Assembly (NCBI GenBank): GCA_964589725.1
Contig: CAZPUJ010000110.1
Span: forward strand, 1 to 7,562
Source of the DNA: CAYSHJ01 sp964589725
GTDB lineage: Bacteria > Planctomycetota > Planctomycetia > Planctomycetales > Planctomycetaceae
Reading direction: 5' to 3'
Length of the DNA: 7,562 nucleotides
Shown here piece by piece: positions 1-7,119 of the stretch (position 1 is its first letter; each line of letters begins with the position of its first letter). The notes below the pieces were generated by a model that saw only the letters and a list, made by a program, of their open reading frames with translations, made no database searches and had not been told where the DNA came from. The translations under genes and the position numbers were made by a program.

Positions 1-2204
1 CGTTTCGAGGTCGGATCACTGAGGGTGCGGCTGGCGCTTTCGACGGCGTCGGCCAACATCAAGACGCCCGATTCACGAGTCTGCGGCTTCGGCCCGGGAT
101 ACCGGAACGACGATTCTTCGACTTCGATCGAGTCCTGCTGCCGCTCGGCGGCCTTGGATGCGGCGTGATAGAAGTATTGGACCAGCGTTGTCCCGTGATG
201 TTGTTCGATGAAGTCGATCATCGGCCGCGGCAAGTTATGCTGCTCGGCCAGATCGACGCCATCTTTCACGTGGCCGATGATGATCAGCGTGCTCATCGCC
301 GGATTCAGATGTTCATGCCGGCTGGCGTCTCCTTCGCCCATGTTTTCGATGAAATAGCTGGGCTTGAGCATCTTGCCGATGTCGTGGAAGTAGGCTCCTA
401 CGCGAACCAACAAACCGTTGGCACCGATCTTCTCGGCGGCCGCTTCGGCGAGGGTGGCCACGGTAATCGAATGGTTGTATGTGCCGGGCGCTCGACGCAC
501 GAGTTCTTGCAGCAGCGGGTGCGACACGTGACTCAATTCGAGCAAGCTGATGTCGGTGACAATGCCGAACGTGGCTTCGATGAATGGCAAGCTGCCGGCG
601 ACGATGTAGCCGGCGGCCAGACACCAACCCGCGCCGCGCAGGCTGTGCAGCAACAACGTGTGATCGTGCCACAGCACGTCCAGCGAGTGTGTCTTGGCAA
701 TCGTGGTACCCCAAGTCATCAGGCAATACACGAGTCCGCACCAGAACCCAATTTTGATCAGCGACGACCGCGACGAGACTCGGCTGAGTGGCATCACAGC
801 GGTGGCGGCGACACTCATCAACACCACCATTTCGCCGACCTCACCGACGGTGGACAGAGTCAGCAGCAGGCTGAGTGTGAATGCTGTCAGCGCGGCCAGG
901 TCTTGGTTGAACGAAATCGCCAAGATCATCACCGTGACGATCAGCGGGATAATCTCGGCTCGCCACGGATCGAACGACAAGACTCGGCCGAGGAACGCCG
1001 CCAGTACGATCGCGCCGAGATAGACGCTCAACGCGCTGAGGCTCTGCACCAATCGCACGTCGCGGTGAACGAGGTAGTAGCCGTTGAGCACCGCCAGCAC
1101 GAAGACCAGAAAGAACACCGTCGCCACGCGGATGATCCGCTCGCGAACTGGGACGAGTTGTTCCACTGCGTCGTGCTCGTCGCGCAACATGTCGAGCGCC
1201 GTCTCGTCGATCACTCCACCGGGCATGACCAGCAAATCACCCTTGTTGTACGGATCCGTGACCTGCGGCACCTTGCGACGCGCCTCGTCACGTGCGATGC
1301 GTGTGAGCGTGGAATCGAATCGCAGCGTCACCAGCGAACTGCGATTCTCTTGCAACCAGCGCTCCAACTGCGATCGCAGTGCGTCCAAGCGTGGGAATTG
1401 CGTCCAGCTTCGCCCCAATGAACCGTCTTCGCGCAACAAGTCATCCAGTACGACGTCCGATGGTGACACGACCTCGCGCGATTGCGGATCGTCGACACGC
1501 AGAATCGCCAGCTTTTGATCGGAGCGAATTTTTTGGCGATTCAGCTCGAACGGGTCGACGACACCGTACTTTTGCAGTGGCTTCAAGAACGAGGCCACGT
1601 CCTCAAGCAACAGCGCGATGCGATCGGCCATATCGTCCGGCGGAGTCAAGTTGGCGTCGATCGTTTCGGGATCAAACTCACCACCCGCGTAAATTGCGGC
1701 TCGCAGCTTCTTGAATTCACGCTCCTGATCGTCCAACAGTTTGCCGGGCATCGGCCGATCTCCCTCGGCCCACAGACCGAACGCGGTGCGCGTGTTGGAT
1801 CGCACGGCTTCCAGAGTCTCGGAGCGAGCAACCTCCTCCAGATCGGACCTCAAAAATGCCAGCACCTCGCGTGGCGACGACGGCTCCAACCGGAAGACGA
1901 GCGGCACTTGATCTTCGTTCTGTGCACGAGCCCGGTCGCTCGCCAACCGATTGATCCGTCGAAATGCGACTTGCGCCAGCACGCCGTGCGGCTGGTGGTC
2001 TCCCAGCCGGTACGTGAACGGCGTGCGCCACGCCTCGACCGCGAACAGCACCGCCGCCATCGCCAACAGGCACAGCAGCAACCGCAGCAGGACGCTGCGG
2101 TCGGTCAGTGCTTCGCCGATGCGTCGCAGATACGACGTCTCACGCAAGGTCGATACTCGCGAGGAACGCTTGCGGCGGAACGAAGCTGGCCCGAAGAGAA
2201 TCAT
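1..2204 (-). CDS. yqfF: 7TM-HD family membrane phosphohydrolase (YqfF/PgpH type), C-terminus cut by window edge
   Basis: The frame is open from an ATG at 2204 to the left edge, giving 734 complete codons without a stop. A basic N-terminus leads to a first membrane segment (about residues 37-57). An extracytoplasmic 7TMR-HDED-like region follows (about 60-355), then a block of roughly seven hydrophobic segments (about 358-543). The cytoplasmic HD domain follows: H578, the HDIGK motif (H607-D608), H630/H632 in SRHEHLNP, H645, H669-H670 and D719 in LADAVESASR. These are the metal-binding residues expected of an active HD phosphohydrolase. Characterised relatives (Listeria PgpH) hydrolyse cyclic di-AMP; that substrate is inferred here. 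The gene starts 83 bp after the phoH stop on the same strand, so co-transcription is likely. No clear Shine-Dalgarno precedes the ATG, but no other in-frame ATG or GTG lies in the gap. The missing end should be short, because D719 is normally near the end of the HD domain. Confidence 0.93.
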   Translation of the reverse strand, partial: MILFGPASFRRKRSSRVSTLRETSYLRRIGEALTDRSVLLRLLLCLLAMAAVLFAVEAWRTPFTYRLGDHQPHGVLAQVAFRRINRLASDRARAQNEDQVPLVFRLEPSSPREVLAFLRSDLEEVARSETLEAVRSNTRTAFGLWAEGDRPMPGKLLDDQEREFKKLRAAIYAGGEFDPETIDANLTPPDDMADRIALLLEDVASFLKPLQKYGVVDPFELNRQKIRSDQKLAILRVDDPQSREVVSPSDVVLDDLLREDGSLGRSWTQFPRLDALRSQLERWLQENRSSLVTLRFDSTLTRIARDEARRKVPQVTDPYNKGDLLVMPGGVIDETALDMLRDEHDAVEQLVPVRERIIRVATVFFLVFVLAVLNGYYLVHRDVRLVQSLSALSVYLGAIVLAAFLGRVLSFDPWRAEIIPLIVTVMILAISFNQDLAALTAFTLSLLLTLSTVGEVGEMVVLMSVAATAVMPLSRVSSRSSLIKIGFWCGLVYCLMTWGTTIAKTHSLDVLWHDHTLLLHSLRGAGWCLAAGYIVAGSLPFIEATFGIVTDISLLELSHVSHPLLQELVRRAPGTYNHSITVATLAEAAAEKIGANGLLVRVGAYFHDIGKMLKPSYFIENMGEGDASRHEHLNPAMSTLIIIGHVKDGVDLAEQHNLPRPMIDFIEQHHGTTLVQYFYHAASKAAERQQDSIEVEESSFRYPGPKPQTRESGVLMLADAVESASRTLSDPTSK

Positions 2205-2287
2205 GTTGCCAGCAAAGCCGGTCAGACTTTGCTTGAGAATTGAACTCGGGGAACCGCGTGTGACTCGCTCGTTTCCCCGCCGTGATC

Positions 2288-3286
2288 TTATTTGTGACGT
2301 GTTTTTCCGCCGTGCCCACCATCGTAGGCTTTGACAATCTCACCCACCAGCCGATGCCGCACGATGTCTCGCGTGGTCAAATGCACGACAGATAGTCCGG
2401 GCAGATGCCCCAGTCGCCCCACGGCGTCGATCATCCCGCACGGGACCTGCGGAGGCAGGTCGATCTGCGTGACGTCTCCCGTCACGACGATTTTGGAATC
2501 CTGGCCCATACGAGTCAGAAACATTTTCATTTGCGTGACAGTCGTGTTCTGCGCCTCGTCCAATATCATGAACGTGTTGTTGAGTGTGCGGCCCCGCATG
2601 TAGGCCAGCGGCACAATCTCGATCACGTCGCTTTCGAGGTAACGCTTCACTTGGTCGAAGGACAGGATGTCGTTGAGCGCATCCAGCAACGGCCGCAGGT
2701 ACGGATTGAGTTTCGAGTTGATATCGCCCGGCAGAAATCCCAGTCGCTCGCCCGCTTCGACCGCCGGGCGCACGAGCACGATCTTGCGAACCTGGTCTTG
2801 TCGCAGTGAGTTCACCGCCATCGCGACCGCGAGATACGTCTTGCCCGATCCCGCCGGGCCAACACACAGCACGATGTCGTTTTGGCGAATCGCTTCGACA
2901 TACTCGAACTGCCCGGCCGTGCGTGGGTGAATCTTCTTGGCTTTCTCGAACAGCTCGATGCCGCCAGCCGCCGTGCTGGCTTTGGCTCGGAGTCCGATTT
3001 CCGTGGCATGTCCGTTGACGTGGCCGGCATTCGAGTGCTGTTCGATCACGCGAGCGACCTCGATGTCGCGAAGCAATCCATGCTTGGCGATGATCGTTTG
3101 CAACTCCGTGAAGATCGATCGGCCTCGCTCGATTTGAACGTCCGAACCATACAGATGCAGAACATCGCCACGAATCACAACCTCAATGCCGACGGAATCA
3201 CGCACTTTACGCAGGTGTCGGTCACGATCTCCAAACAGGGTGCGAATGAGGTCTTGATTCTCAAAGAGCAGAGTAGCTTCAGACAT
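2288..3286 (-). CDS. phoH: PhoH family ATPase (YbeZ type)
   Basis: This 332-residue protein has the usual PhoH/YbeZ length. The N-terminal part (about 10-90) is a small alpha/beta, KH-like region. A linker of about 90-120 leads to the P-loop ATPase. Walker A is GPAGSGKT at 143-150. The family signature EAGERLGFLPGD is at 177-188. Walker B is ILDEAQN at 241-247, and the sensor-like VVTGDVTQIDLP lies around 267-278. PhoH/YbeZ proteins are cytoplasmic ATPases linked to RNA metabolism and to the endoribonuclease YbeY in ribosome maturation. That role is known for the family and inferred here. The gene is followed on the same strand by the 7TM-HD gene, a common pairing. The ATG at 3286 has only a weak AGG upstream, but the protein aligns from its first residues to the normal family start. 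The TAA stop is at 2288-2290. The final residues (GGHGGKTRHK) form a short basic tail. Confidence 0.95.
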   Translation of the reverse strand: MSEATLLFENQDLIRTLFGDRDRHLRKVRDSVGIEVVIRGDVLHLYGSDVQIERGRSIFTELQTIIAKHGLLRDIEVARVIEQHSNAGHVNGHATEIGLRAKASTAAGGIELFEKAKKIHPRTAGQFEYVEAIRQNDIVLCVGPAGSGKTYLAVAMAVNSLRQDQVRKIVLVRPAVEAGERLGFLPGDINSKLNPYLRPLLDALNDILSFDQVKRYLESDVIEIVPLAYMRGRTLNNTFMILDEAQNTTVTQMKMFLTRMGQDSKIVVTGDVTQIDLPPQVPCGMIDAVGRLGHLPGLSVVHLTTRDIVRHRLVGEIVKAYDGGHGGKTRHK

Positions 3287-3314
3287 GCCTGGGTCACCAC
3301 GGGCCGTCGGTGTG

Positions 3315-3331
3315 TTCGCGACGTTCGCGAA
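3315..3331. promoter_or_regulatory. 17-bp palindrome, possible operator upstream of phoH
   Basis: TTCGCGACGTTCGCGAA is an inverted repeat with perfect 7-bp arms around a 3-bp centre. It lies 28 bp upstream of the phoH start codon in a divergent intergenic region. The size and symmetry suit a dimeric helix-turn-helix regulator. If the candidate promoter at 3341-3368 is used, the palindrome falls at about +4 to +20, a typical repressor position. The regulator is unknown, and a short GC-rich palindrome can arise by chance. Confidence 0.35.
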
Positions 3332-3340
3332 GTCGATGGC

Positions 3341-3368
3341 ATTCTACGGCGCGAAACCCGGCTGCGAA
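3341..3368 (-). promoter_or_regulatory. candidate sigma70-type promoter for phoH
   Basis: On the minus strand TTCGCA (3368-3363, 4 of 6 matches to TTGACA) is separated by 16 bp from TAGAAT (3346-3341, 5 of 6 matches to TATAAT). This would start transcription near 3334 and give phoH a leader of about 48 nt. The match is suggestive only, since the promoter consensus of the host is not known. Confidence 0.3.
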
Positions 3369-3542
3369 AGCGGGAAAGCGTTCGGCGTGCCCGCAATCTT
3401 TGCCCGGCTTCTCAAATGCCGATTATGCGACGAGATGGCGCAAACCGACGTCTCGGCAGCATCACTGCGACCGCACGCTGGCAACCGGAGAACCCCTCAA
3501 GCTCGGCACAACCGGAGTTCGATCATGCTGTCTGTCCCACCT

Positions 3543-3550
3543 GAAAGGAT
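3543..3550 (+). promoter_or_regulatory. Shine-Dalgarno site deciding the ExeA-like ATPase start
   Basis: GAAAGGAT contains AAAGGA at 3544-3549, six bases before the ATG at 3556. It supports this start over the earlier in-frame ATG at 3310, which would add 82 residues of Arg/Ser-rich sequence with no family resemblance. Confidence 0.75.
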
Positions 3551-3555
3551 TCACC

Positions 3556-5592
3556 ATGTATGAAGAGTTTTTCGGCCTCAAACGTCGACTGTTTGCCGCC
3601 ACGCCGGACGCGAGCTGCTTCGTGCCGCTGGAAGGACCGCAAGCCGCCTTGGACGCGCTGGCGATCAGTTGCGAGCGAGGCCAAGGGATCGGCGTGCTGA
3701 CGGGCGACGCGGGATTAGGTAAGACATTGCTTGGTTTGCGGTTAGCGTTCGAATTGCAGCCCACGTTTCAAACCGCGTTTGTCAACCACTCGGCGTTTCC
3801 GACTCGTCGAGCGTTGTTGCAAGCGATCTTGTTTGAACTTCATCGGCCGTACATCCGGCTGGCTGAGCAAGAGCTGCGGTTGGAACTGGCGTCCGCGCTC
3901 AAGGCTTTGCGTGCCGAGCATCAAGCGCTGGTCGTGATTCTGGACGAGGCTCACAAGCTCAGCGAACCGCTGTTGGACGAAGTGCGGCTGATGTCGATGC
4001 TGGCCGATCGCGGCGAGCCGCTCACGCGTGTCGTGCTGATCGGTGACCGCGAACTCGAAGAGCGACTGACCAATCCCGCGTTGTCGGCGTTCAATCAGCA
4101 TGTCTGTTGCCAAGTCGAACTGACGCCGCTGACGCAAGCTGAGTCGATCGAGTACCTGAGAGCCTGCGTGGAGTTGGCGGGCGGGCACGTCGACGAGTTA
4201 TTCTCCGAAGATGCGTCGCTGTTCATCGCCCAGGCCGCCGACGGCTCGCCGCGATGTTTGAATCATTTGGCTGATCACAGCCTGTTGCTGGCGTATGTCG
4301 GTGAATGTCGTCCAATAACTGCTGACATCGTACGCCAGGCATTGGACGACCTCAAACAATTACCGTTGAATTGGCGCGACCCGATTTTCGGCGGCAAAAT
4401 CTATCGCGGACTGTCGCGTCCGGCGGCGAGCGAAGCGGATGTCGAGCCGCTCACGACAGAGCCGGTTTCGTCTCGCGAACCGGAGACGGCAGACCAGGAG
4501 ATGTCGTCTTTCTCGCGGCCGATGTTCAGCGCGGAATCATGGGAGGCTCCCGACTTCGGCCGAGCGGGTGCGGCGATCGAAATCGGCGAAAATGCGGAAC
4601 AAATCTCTTGCTTGCGGGACGATTGGCAGGAGCAGACCGCGCGCCCACTGCAGGTCGATGACCTGTTGGACAATGTGGCGGAACTGGCAAAATCGGCCGA
4701 TTGGCCCGAAGGTCATTCCGATAAAGACGAATGCGACTCAACCGGAAACAGCGACGGTCAGGTGACGCCTCAACACGTCGTGCCGCTCGACCAAAATGAG
4801 CCTGCCAAGCCGGTGTGGACTCTGCCCGTCCGGACCTGGGAGTCTGCCGACAATGGAATGTTCGAAGAAGAACCAGTCATTGATCGCTACGTGCAAATTG
4901 CGAGCGGCGCTTCGACCGGGGGAATCGCCTGGAACGTCGGCACACCACACCTCCGTCCGGACGCGAAGCCTGGGCCTTTGGTAATCACTAATCAAGAAGT
5001 GAGTTGTCCGAGTCTCACGCACGAGGCAACCGAACTCAACGCGCACTTCAACGCGGCGCCAAGGATGATGCCGGCCTCGGGTGGTGTTGTTGAAACAATT
5101 TCGCGGTCGCCTCGCGCGGACCGATTGATTTCACAAGAGCGGCATCTTCCTTCGGCGTTGTTGCAAGCCACGCTCGAAGAAGTCGGGCTTGAGGGGCAAA
5201 TCGGAGCCGAGGTGCTCGATCTCTATCTCGACACGCAACAAGCTTCGCTCGACCGTACGCCGGCATCCGGCCAGCCGTCGATTTCCTTGGAACGGCCGCT
5301 CGACCAGGAATCGTGCTCAAAACACGAATGGACCGACCTGCGTGAAGACATTCACCCATTCGACATCGTGCAGCCGGAGTTCGAACACGGCGCGCGGGCT
5401 GAATTCGACGACGAGTCGCTCCACGTGCGTCAGCGGCCCAGCGAGGTCGAACGAGATCATGAGATCGAGGAATCTCGATTGCGAAATCCGCCGCCCGTCG
5501 GCGGTGCGTCAGCGCGAGCCGCGAAACCCGACCCGATCCAGCGTGCCTACCGCCGGCTCTTTAGCGAGCTCCGGCGCAGGCATCATCGATAA
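3556..5592 (+). CDS. ExeA/GspA-like AAA ATPase with long low-complexity C-terminal extension
   Basis: The predicted protein has 678 residues. It begins MYEEFFGLKRRLFAATPD, matching the classic ExeA-family opening in which a short FFGL motif precedes the ATPase. Walker A is GDAGLGKT at 50-57 and Walker B is VVILDEAH at 126-133. A sensor-1-like strand VVLIGD lies near 159-164, and GSPRCLNHLAD (230-240) carries the sensor-2-type arginine R233. The ATPase ends near residue 265. The remaining 400 or so residues are rich in E, D, S, P and Q, have no membrane segment and no peptidoglycan-binding domain that I recognise, and are probably mostly disordered. The protein closes with a strongly basic tail (PIQRAYRRLFSELRRRHHR). 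ExeA proteins energise assembly of type II secretion or pilus machinery; without the usual membrane and periplasmic parts that role is uncertain here. The start is set by a good ribosome binding site. The 3' end overlaps the convergent metallopeptidase gene by 84 bp. Confidence 0.9.
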   Translation: MYEEFFGLKRRLFAATPDASCFVPLEGPQAALDALAISCERGQGIGVLTGDAGLGKTLLGLRLAFELQPTFQTAFVNHSAFPTRRALLQAILFELHRPYIRLAEQELRLELASALKALRAEHQALVVILDEAHKLSEPLLDEVRLMSMLADRGEPLTRVVLIGDRELEERLTNPALSAFNQHVCCQVELTPLTQAESIEYLRACVELAGGHVDELFSEDASLFIAQAADGSPRCLNHLADHSLLLAYVGECRPITADIVRQALDDLKQLPLNWRDPIFGGKIYRGLSRPAASEADVEPLTTEPVSSREPETADQEMSSFSRPMFSAESWEAPDFGRAGAAIEIGENAEQISCLRDDWQEQTARPLQVDDLLDNVAELAKSADWPEGHSDKDECDSTGNSDGQVTPQHVVPLDQNEPAKPVWTLPVRTWESADNGMFEEEPVIDRYVQIASGASTGGIAWNVGTPHLRPDAKPGPLVITNQEVSCPSLTHEATELNAHFNAAPRMMPASGGVVETISRSPRADRLISQERHLPSALLQATLEEVGLEGQIGAEVLDLYLDTQQASLDRTPASGQPSISLERPLDQESCSKHEWTDLREDIHPFDIVQPEFEHGARAEFDDESLHVRQRPSEVERDHEIEESRLRNPPPVGGASARAAKPDPIQRAYRRLFSELRRRHHR

Positions 5593-6570
5593 CGTGGATC
5601 GGTCGCGGCGAACCGTTTTCTGCCGTTGAGCCTTGTGGTACTTCACGACCCAGCGGCGAAAATCGGTATCCAGATCGCTGGTCGTGTCGAGCGACAACAG
5701 TTCCAGCAGCGTGTCGAGGCCATGCGGATCGTGTTCCGCGCGAGCACGCAGCTTGCGGTAGTACGGCTCCAGAAGTTGCTGTTCTTGCAGGTACAAGCAG
5801 ACGTATCGCGCATGAGCGTAATCAATCGTCTGATGCTCCGAGCGCATGCCCCGGTCGCTGAGCAGCTCGGCCGTGGGACGCAAGCGATTGTCGTGCAGTG
5901 CTCGCAGCACATGATGCACGCGCCAGTTGTCGGCTCCCGCCAGCCGGCGGCTGGTGTCGGAAAAGTCGCTTTGCTCGAACAGCGACGCCAGACCTTCATC
6001 GAACCACTCCGGCATGTCGGGAAAGTCGAAGTGCGACAACGCGTGCGTCAATTCATGCGCTAGCGTGCCGGCTCCCGTCGAGATGTTGACGACAATCCGA
6101 CGCTGCGATCGCAAATAATAGCCGTAATACGAATCCGGCTGCCGGCGATCGACACGGTGGGCGAAATCTCGCAAGTCCGATTCCGTTGAGAACACCACGA
6201 TCTTAATGGGCGCAGTTGGCCGTTGATCGAAGAAGCTGACGGACAAAGCTTGTTCGGTCGGGCGGATGACGTCGCGATGCAACCGTTCGAGCATTTCGTC
6301 AGACAGGTTTCCCGCGATCACGTAGGGCGGCCGCACGAGCACAGAATAGGAACGATCCAATTGCGTCAGCAACTCATTCGCGGCGAACTCGCACTCGCGC
6401 CGCAGCGGCGAGTTGGCATCTGCCGTGCGTGTCGATTCGAACTTCGCCGATGACGGTGTCCGACCCGCGGAGCTCCGAAAGTCGCTGCCATTCCCCGACG
6501 ACAGCAGGTAAGACGCGAAGGTCAACAGCAACGGGCCAACGATCAAGATCACTTTGCGATGAACGTCCAC
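5509..6570 (-). CDS. membrane-anchored or secreted zinc metallopeptidase, DUF1570/peptidase MA-like
   Basis: With the preferred GTG start at 6570 the protein has 353 residues. A short basic N-terminus (MDVHRK) precedes a hydrophobic stretch, VILIVGPLLLTFASYLL (about 7-23). This is a signal anchor or signal peptide; no clear cleavage motif follows. A low-complexity linker leads to the catalytic region: HELTHALSHF begins at 172 (H172, E173, H176), and PEWFDEGLASLFE supplies E192 as the probable third zinc ligand. This is the gluzincin pattern of DUF1570 and peptidase MA proteins, so extracytoplasmic proteolysis is inferred; the substrate is unknown. In-frame alternatives are ATG at 6612 and TTG at 6627, which add basic residues before the anchor but have poorer ribosome binding sites. 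The C-terminal 40 residues or so are basic and proline-containing, and the last 84 bp of the gene are antisense to the end of the ExeA-like gene. Confidence 0.85.
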   Translation of the reverse strand: MDVHRKVILIVGPLLLTFASYLLSSGNGSDFRSSAGRTPSSAKFESTRTADANSPLRRECEFAANELLTQLDRSYSVLVRPPYVIAGNLSDEMLERLHRDVIRPTEQALSVSFFDQRPTAPIKIVVFSTESDLRDFAHRVDRRQPDSYYGYYLRSQRRIVVNISTGAGTLAHELTHALSHFDFPDMPEWFDEGLASLFEQSDFSDTSRRLAGADNWRVHHVLRALHDNRLRPTAELLSDRGMRSEHQTIDYAHARYVCLYLQEQQLLEPYYRKLRARAEHDPHGLDTLLELLSLDTTSDLDTDFRRWVVKYHKAQRQKTVRRDRSTLSMMPAPELAKEPAVGTLDRVGFRGSR

Positions 6571-6576
6571 GATCGG

Positions 6577-6583
6577 TCTCCCT
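6577..6583 (-). promoter_or_regulatory. Shine-Dalgarno site supporting a GTG start for the metallopeptidase
   Basis: On the minus strand AGGGAGA lies six bases before GTG at 6570-6568. This is the best ribosome binding site near the gene. The ATG at 6612 has only a GGGAG about 15 bases upstream, and the TTG at 6627 abuts that same GGGAG with no spacing. I therefore favour the shorter protein. Confidence 0.5.
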
Positions 6584-6645
6584 GCCACCTCGAACTTGAC
6601 GCGGAATCGCATCGAAGCTCTGAGCAACTCCCGGAGAAAACTCTC

Positions 6646-6715
6646 CCCACCCTAGCCCCACGCGCAAGCGAGGGTTTTTCGGGCGACCCTCGCTTGCGCG
6701 TCGGGCTAGAGTGGG
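6646..6715. repeat. large imperfect palindrome of two GNRA-loop hairpins (REP-like inverted pair)
   Basis: Two 29-bp arms (6646-6674 and 6687-6715) are inverted copies with two mismatches, separated by a 12-bp spacer that contains a run of five T. Each arm can also fold alone. The core ACGCGCAAGCGAGGG forms a CGC/GCG stem closed by a GCAA tetraloop, with an outer CCC/GGG clamp. Each arm carries CTAG at its head, counting inward. From memory, closely similar TAGCCCGACGCG-type sequences recur in planctomycete intergenic DNA, but this was not searched. The palindrome lies about 75 bp upstream of the divergent metallopeptidase start, so a terminator is not the natural reading. Confidence 0.8.
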
Positions 6716-7067
6716 TAAATCAATTTCGAGCAGTTGCCTTGCGGCGTATTTCGGCGAGACAAGTCTAAACCCCGCTACGGCGACGGAGGCGATTTATTGA
6801 GTCGTTTTGGTGAACCATCTACAGTGGTGCCGCTGCGATTGTTGAAGACCGCGCGACTGGTAGAGTTTTCCAGGAGGAGAAGCTGGGAAGCCTGCCCAGA
6901 CCTGTCGGTGGACTCCAGAAAACTTGAGGCAATTTTGCGAGAAGGATTTCGTCGCCGGACCGCCGGCGCGGTCGAATGAACTGGCCGGACGAAATCGATT
7001 TCAAGAGTCTCAGCGGACGTGCCGAATTAAACTTCGCGCTGACGTAAACGGCGCGGTAGAGTGCTCG
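6716..7067. other. non-coding stretch with no recognisable gene
   Basis: The frames open here encode short Arg/Ser-rich peptides without start-site support, hydrophobic cores or family motifs. I see no tRNA, rRNA or known riboswitch. The only structure I can point to is the nested stem at 6945-6996. Confidence 0.5.
6945..6996. repeat. nested inverted repeat (long stem enclosing a short hairpin)
   Basis: GATTTCGTC (6945-6953) pairs perfectly with GACGAAATC (6988-6996). Inside it GACCG (6958-6962) pairs with CGGTC (6969-6973) around a CCGGCG loop. No U-tract follows on either strand, so it is not an obvious intrinsic terminator. It could be a degraded repeat or a structured RNA segment. The evidence is the base pairing alone. 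Confidence 0.4.
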
Positions 7068-7089
7068 GTTCCAAGCTCGGCTTGAGAAC
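7068..7089. repeat. GTTCC-type hairpin, left outer copy
   Basis: GTTCCAAGC (7068-7076) and GCTTGAGAAC (7080-7089) form nine base pairs with one bulged base around a TCG loop. Its layout matches, in opposite orientation, the hairpin at 7260-7282. The two bracket the GTAG-headed pair at 7120-7213. Confidence 0.6.
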
Positions 7090-7119
7090 ACGGCTGGCCA
7101 ATTCGTCGACTTGGGTAAT

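Noticed and set aside
165..1421. 418-codon open frame on the plus strand
   Set aside because: It lies antisense to the 7TM-HD gene. Its product is dominated by Gln, His, Arg and Asp with no recognisable domain, as expected of a mirror frame of a GC-rich gene, whereas the minus strand has the full HD motif set.
1482..2243. 253-codon open frame on the plus strand
   Set aside because: It is antisense to the N-terminal half of the 7TM-HD protein, rich in Arg and Gln, and has no family signature or ribosome binding site.
3400..3426. Possible plus-strand promoter TTGCCC-N15-GATTAT for the ExeA-like gene
   Set aside because: Both hexamers match only four of six positions and the spacer is short; not good enough to annotate.
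3482..3517. Direct repeat CAACCGGAG at 3482-3490 and 3509-3517, 27 bp apart
   Set aside because: A 9-bp repeat in a 269-bp region is reasonably likely by chance, and no promoter of good quality is positioned beside it.
2882..3544. 220-codon open frame on the plus strand
   Set aside because: It is antisense to the PhoH N-terminal domain and runs through the divergent intergenic region; no protein family resemblance.
3310..3555. 82-residue N-terminal extension of the ExeA-like ATPase
   Set aside because: The extension is Arg/Ser/Cys-rich and unlike ExeA openings. The ATG at 3556 has a good Shine-Dalgarno and gives the classic MYEEFFGL start.
6646..6715. Intrinsic terminator reading of the large palindrome
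   Set aside because: The T-run is in the loop, not after the stem, and the neighbouring genes diverge from this region, so no transcript is expected to end here.
6734..6979. 81-codon open frame on the plus strand
   Set aside because: The composition is Arg-rich without hydrophobic periodicity, and no ribosome binding site is visible. It lies wholly in repeat-flanked non-coding DNA.
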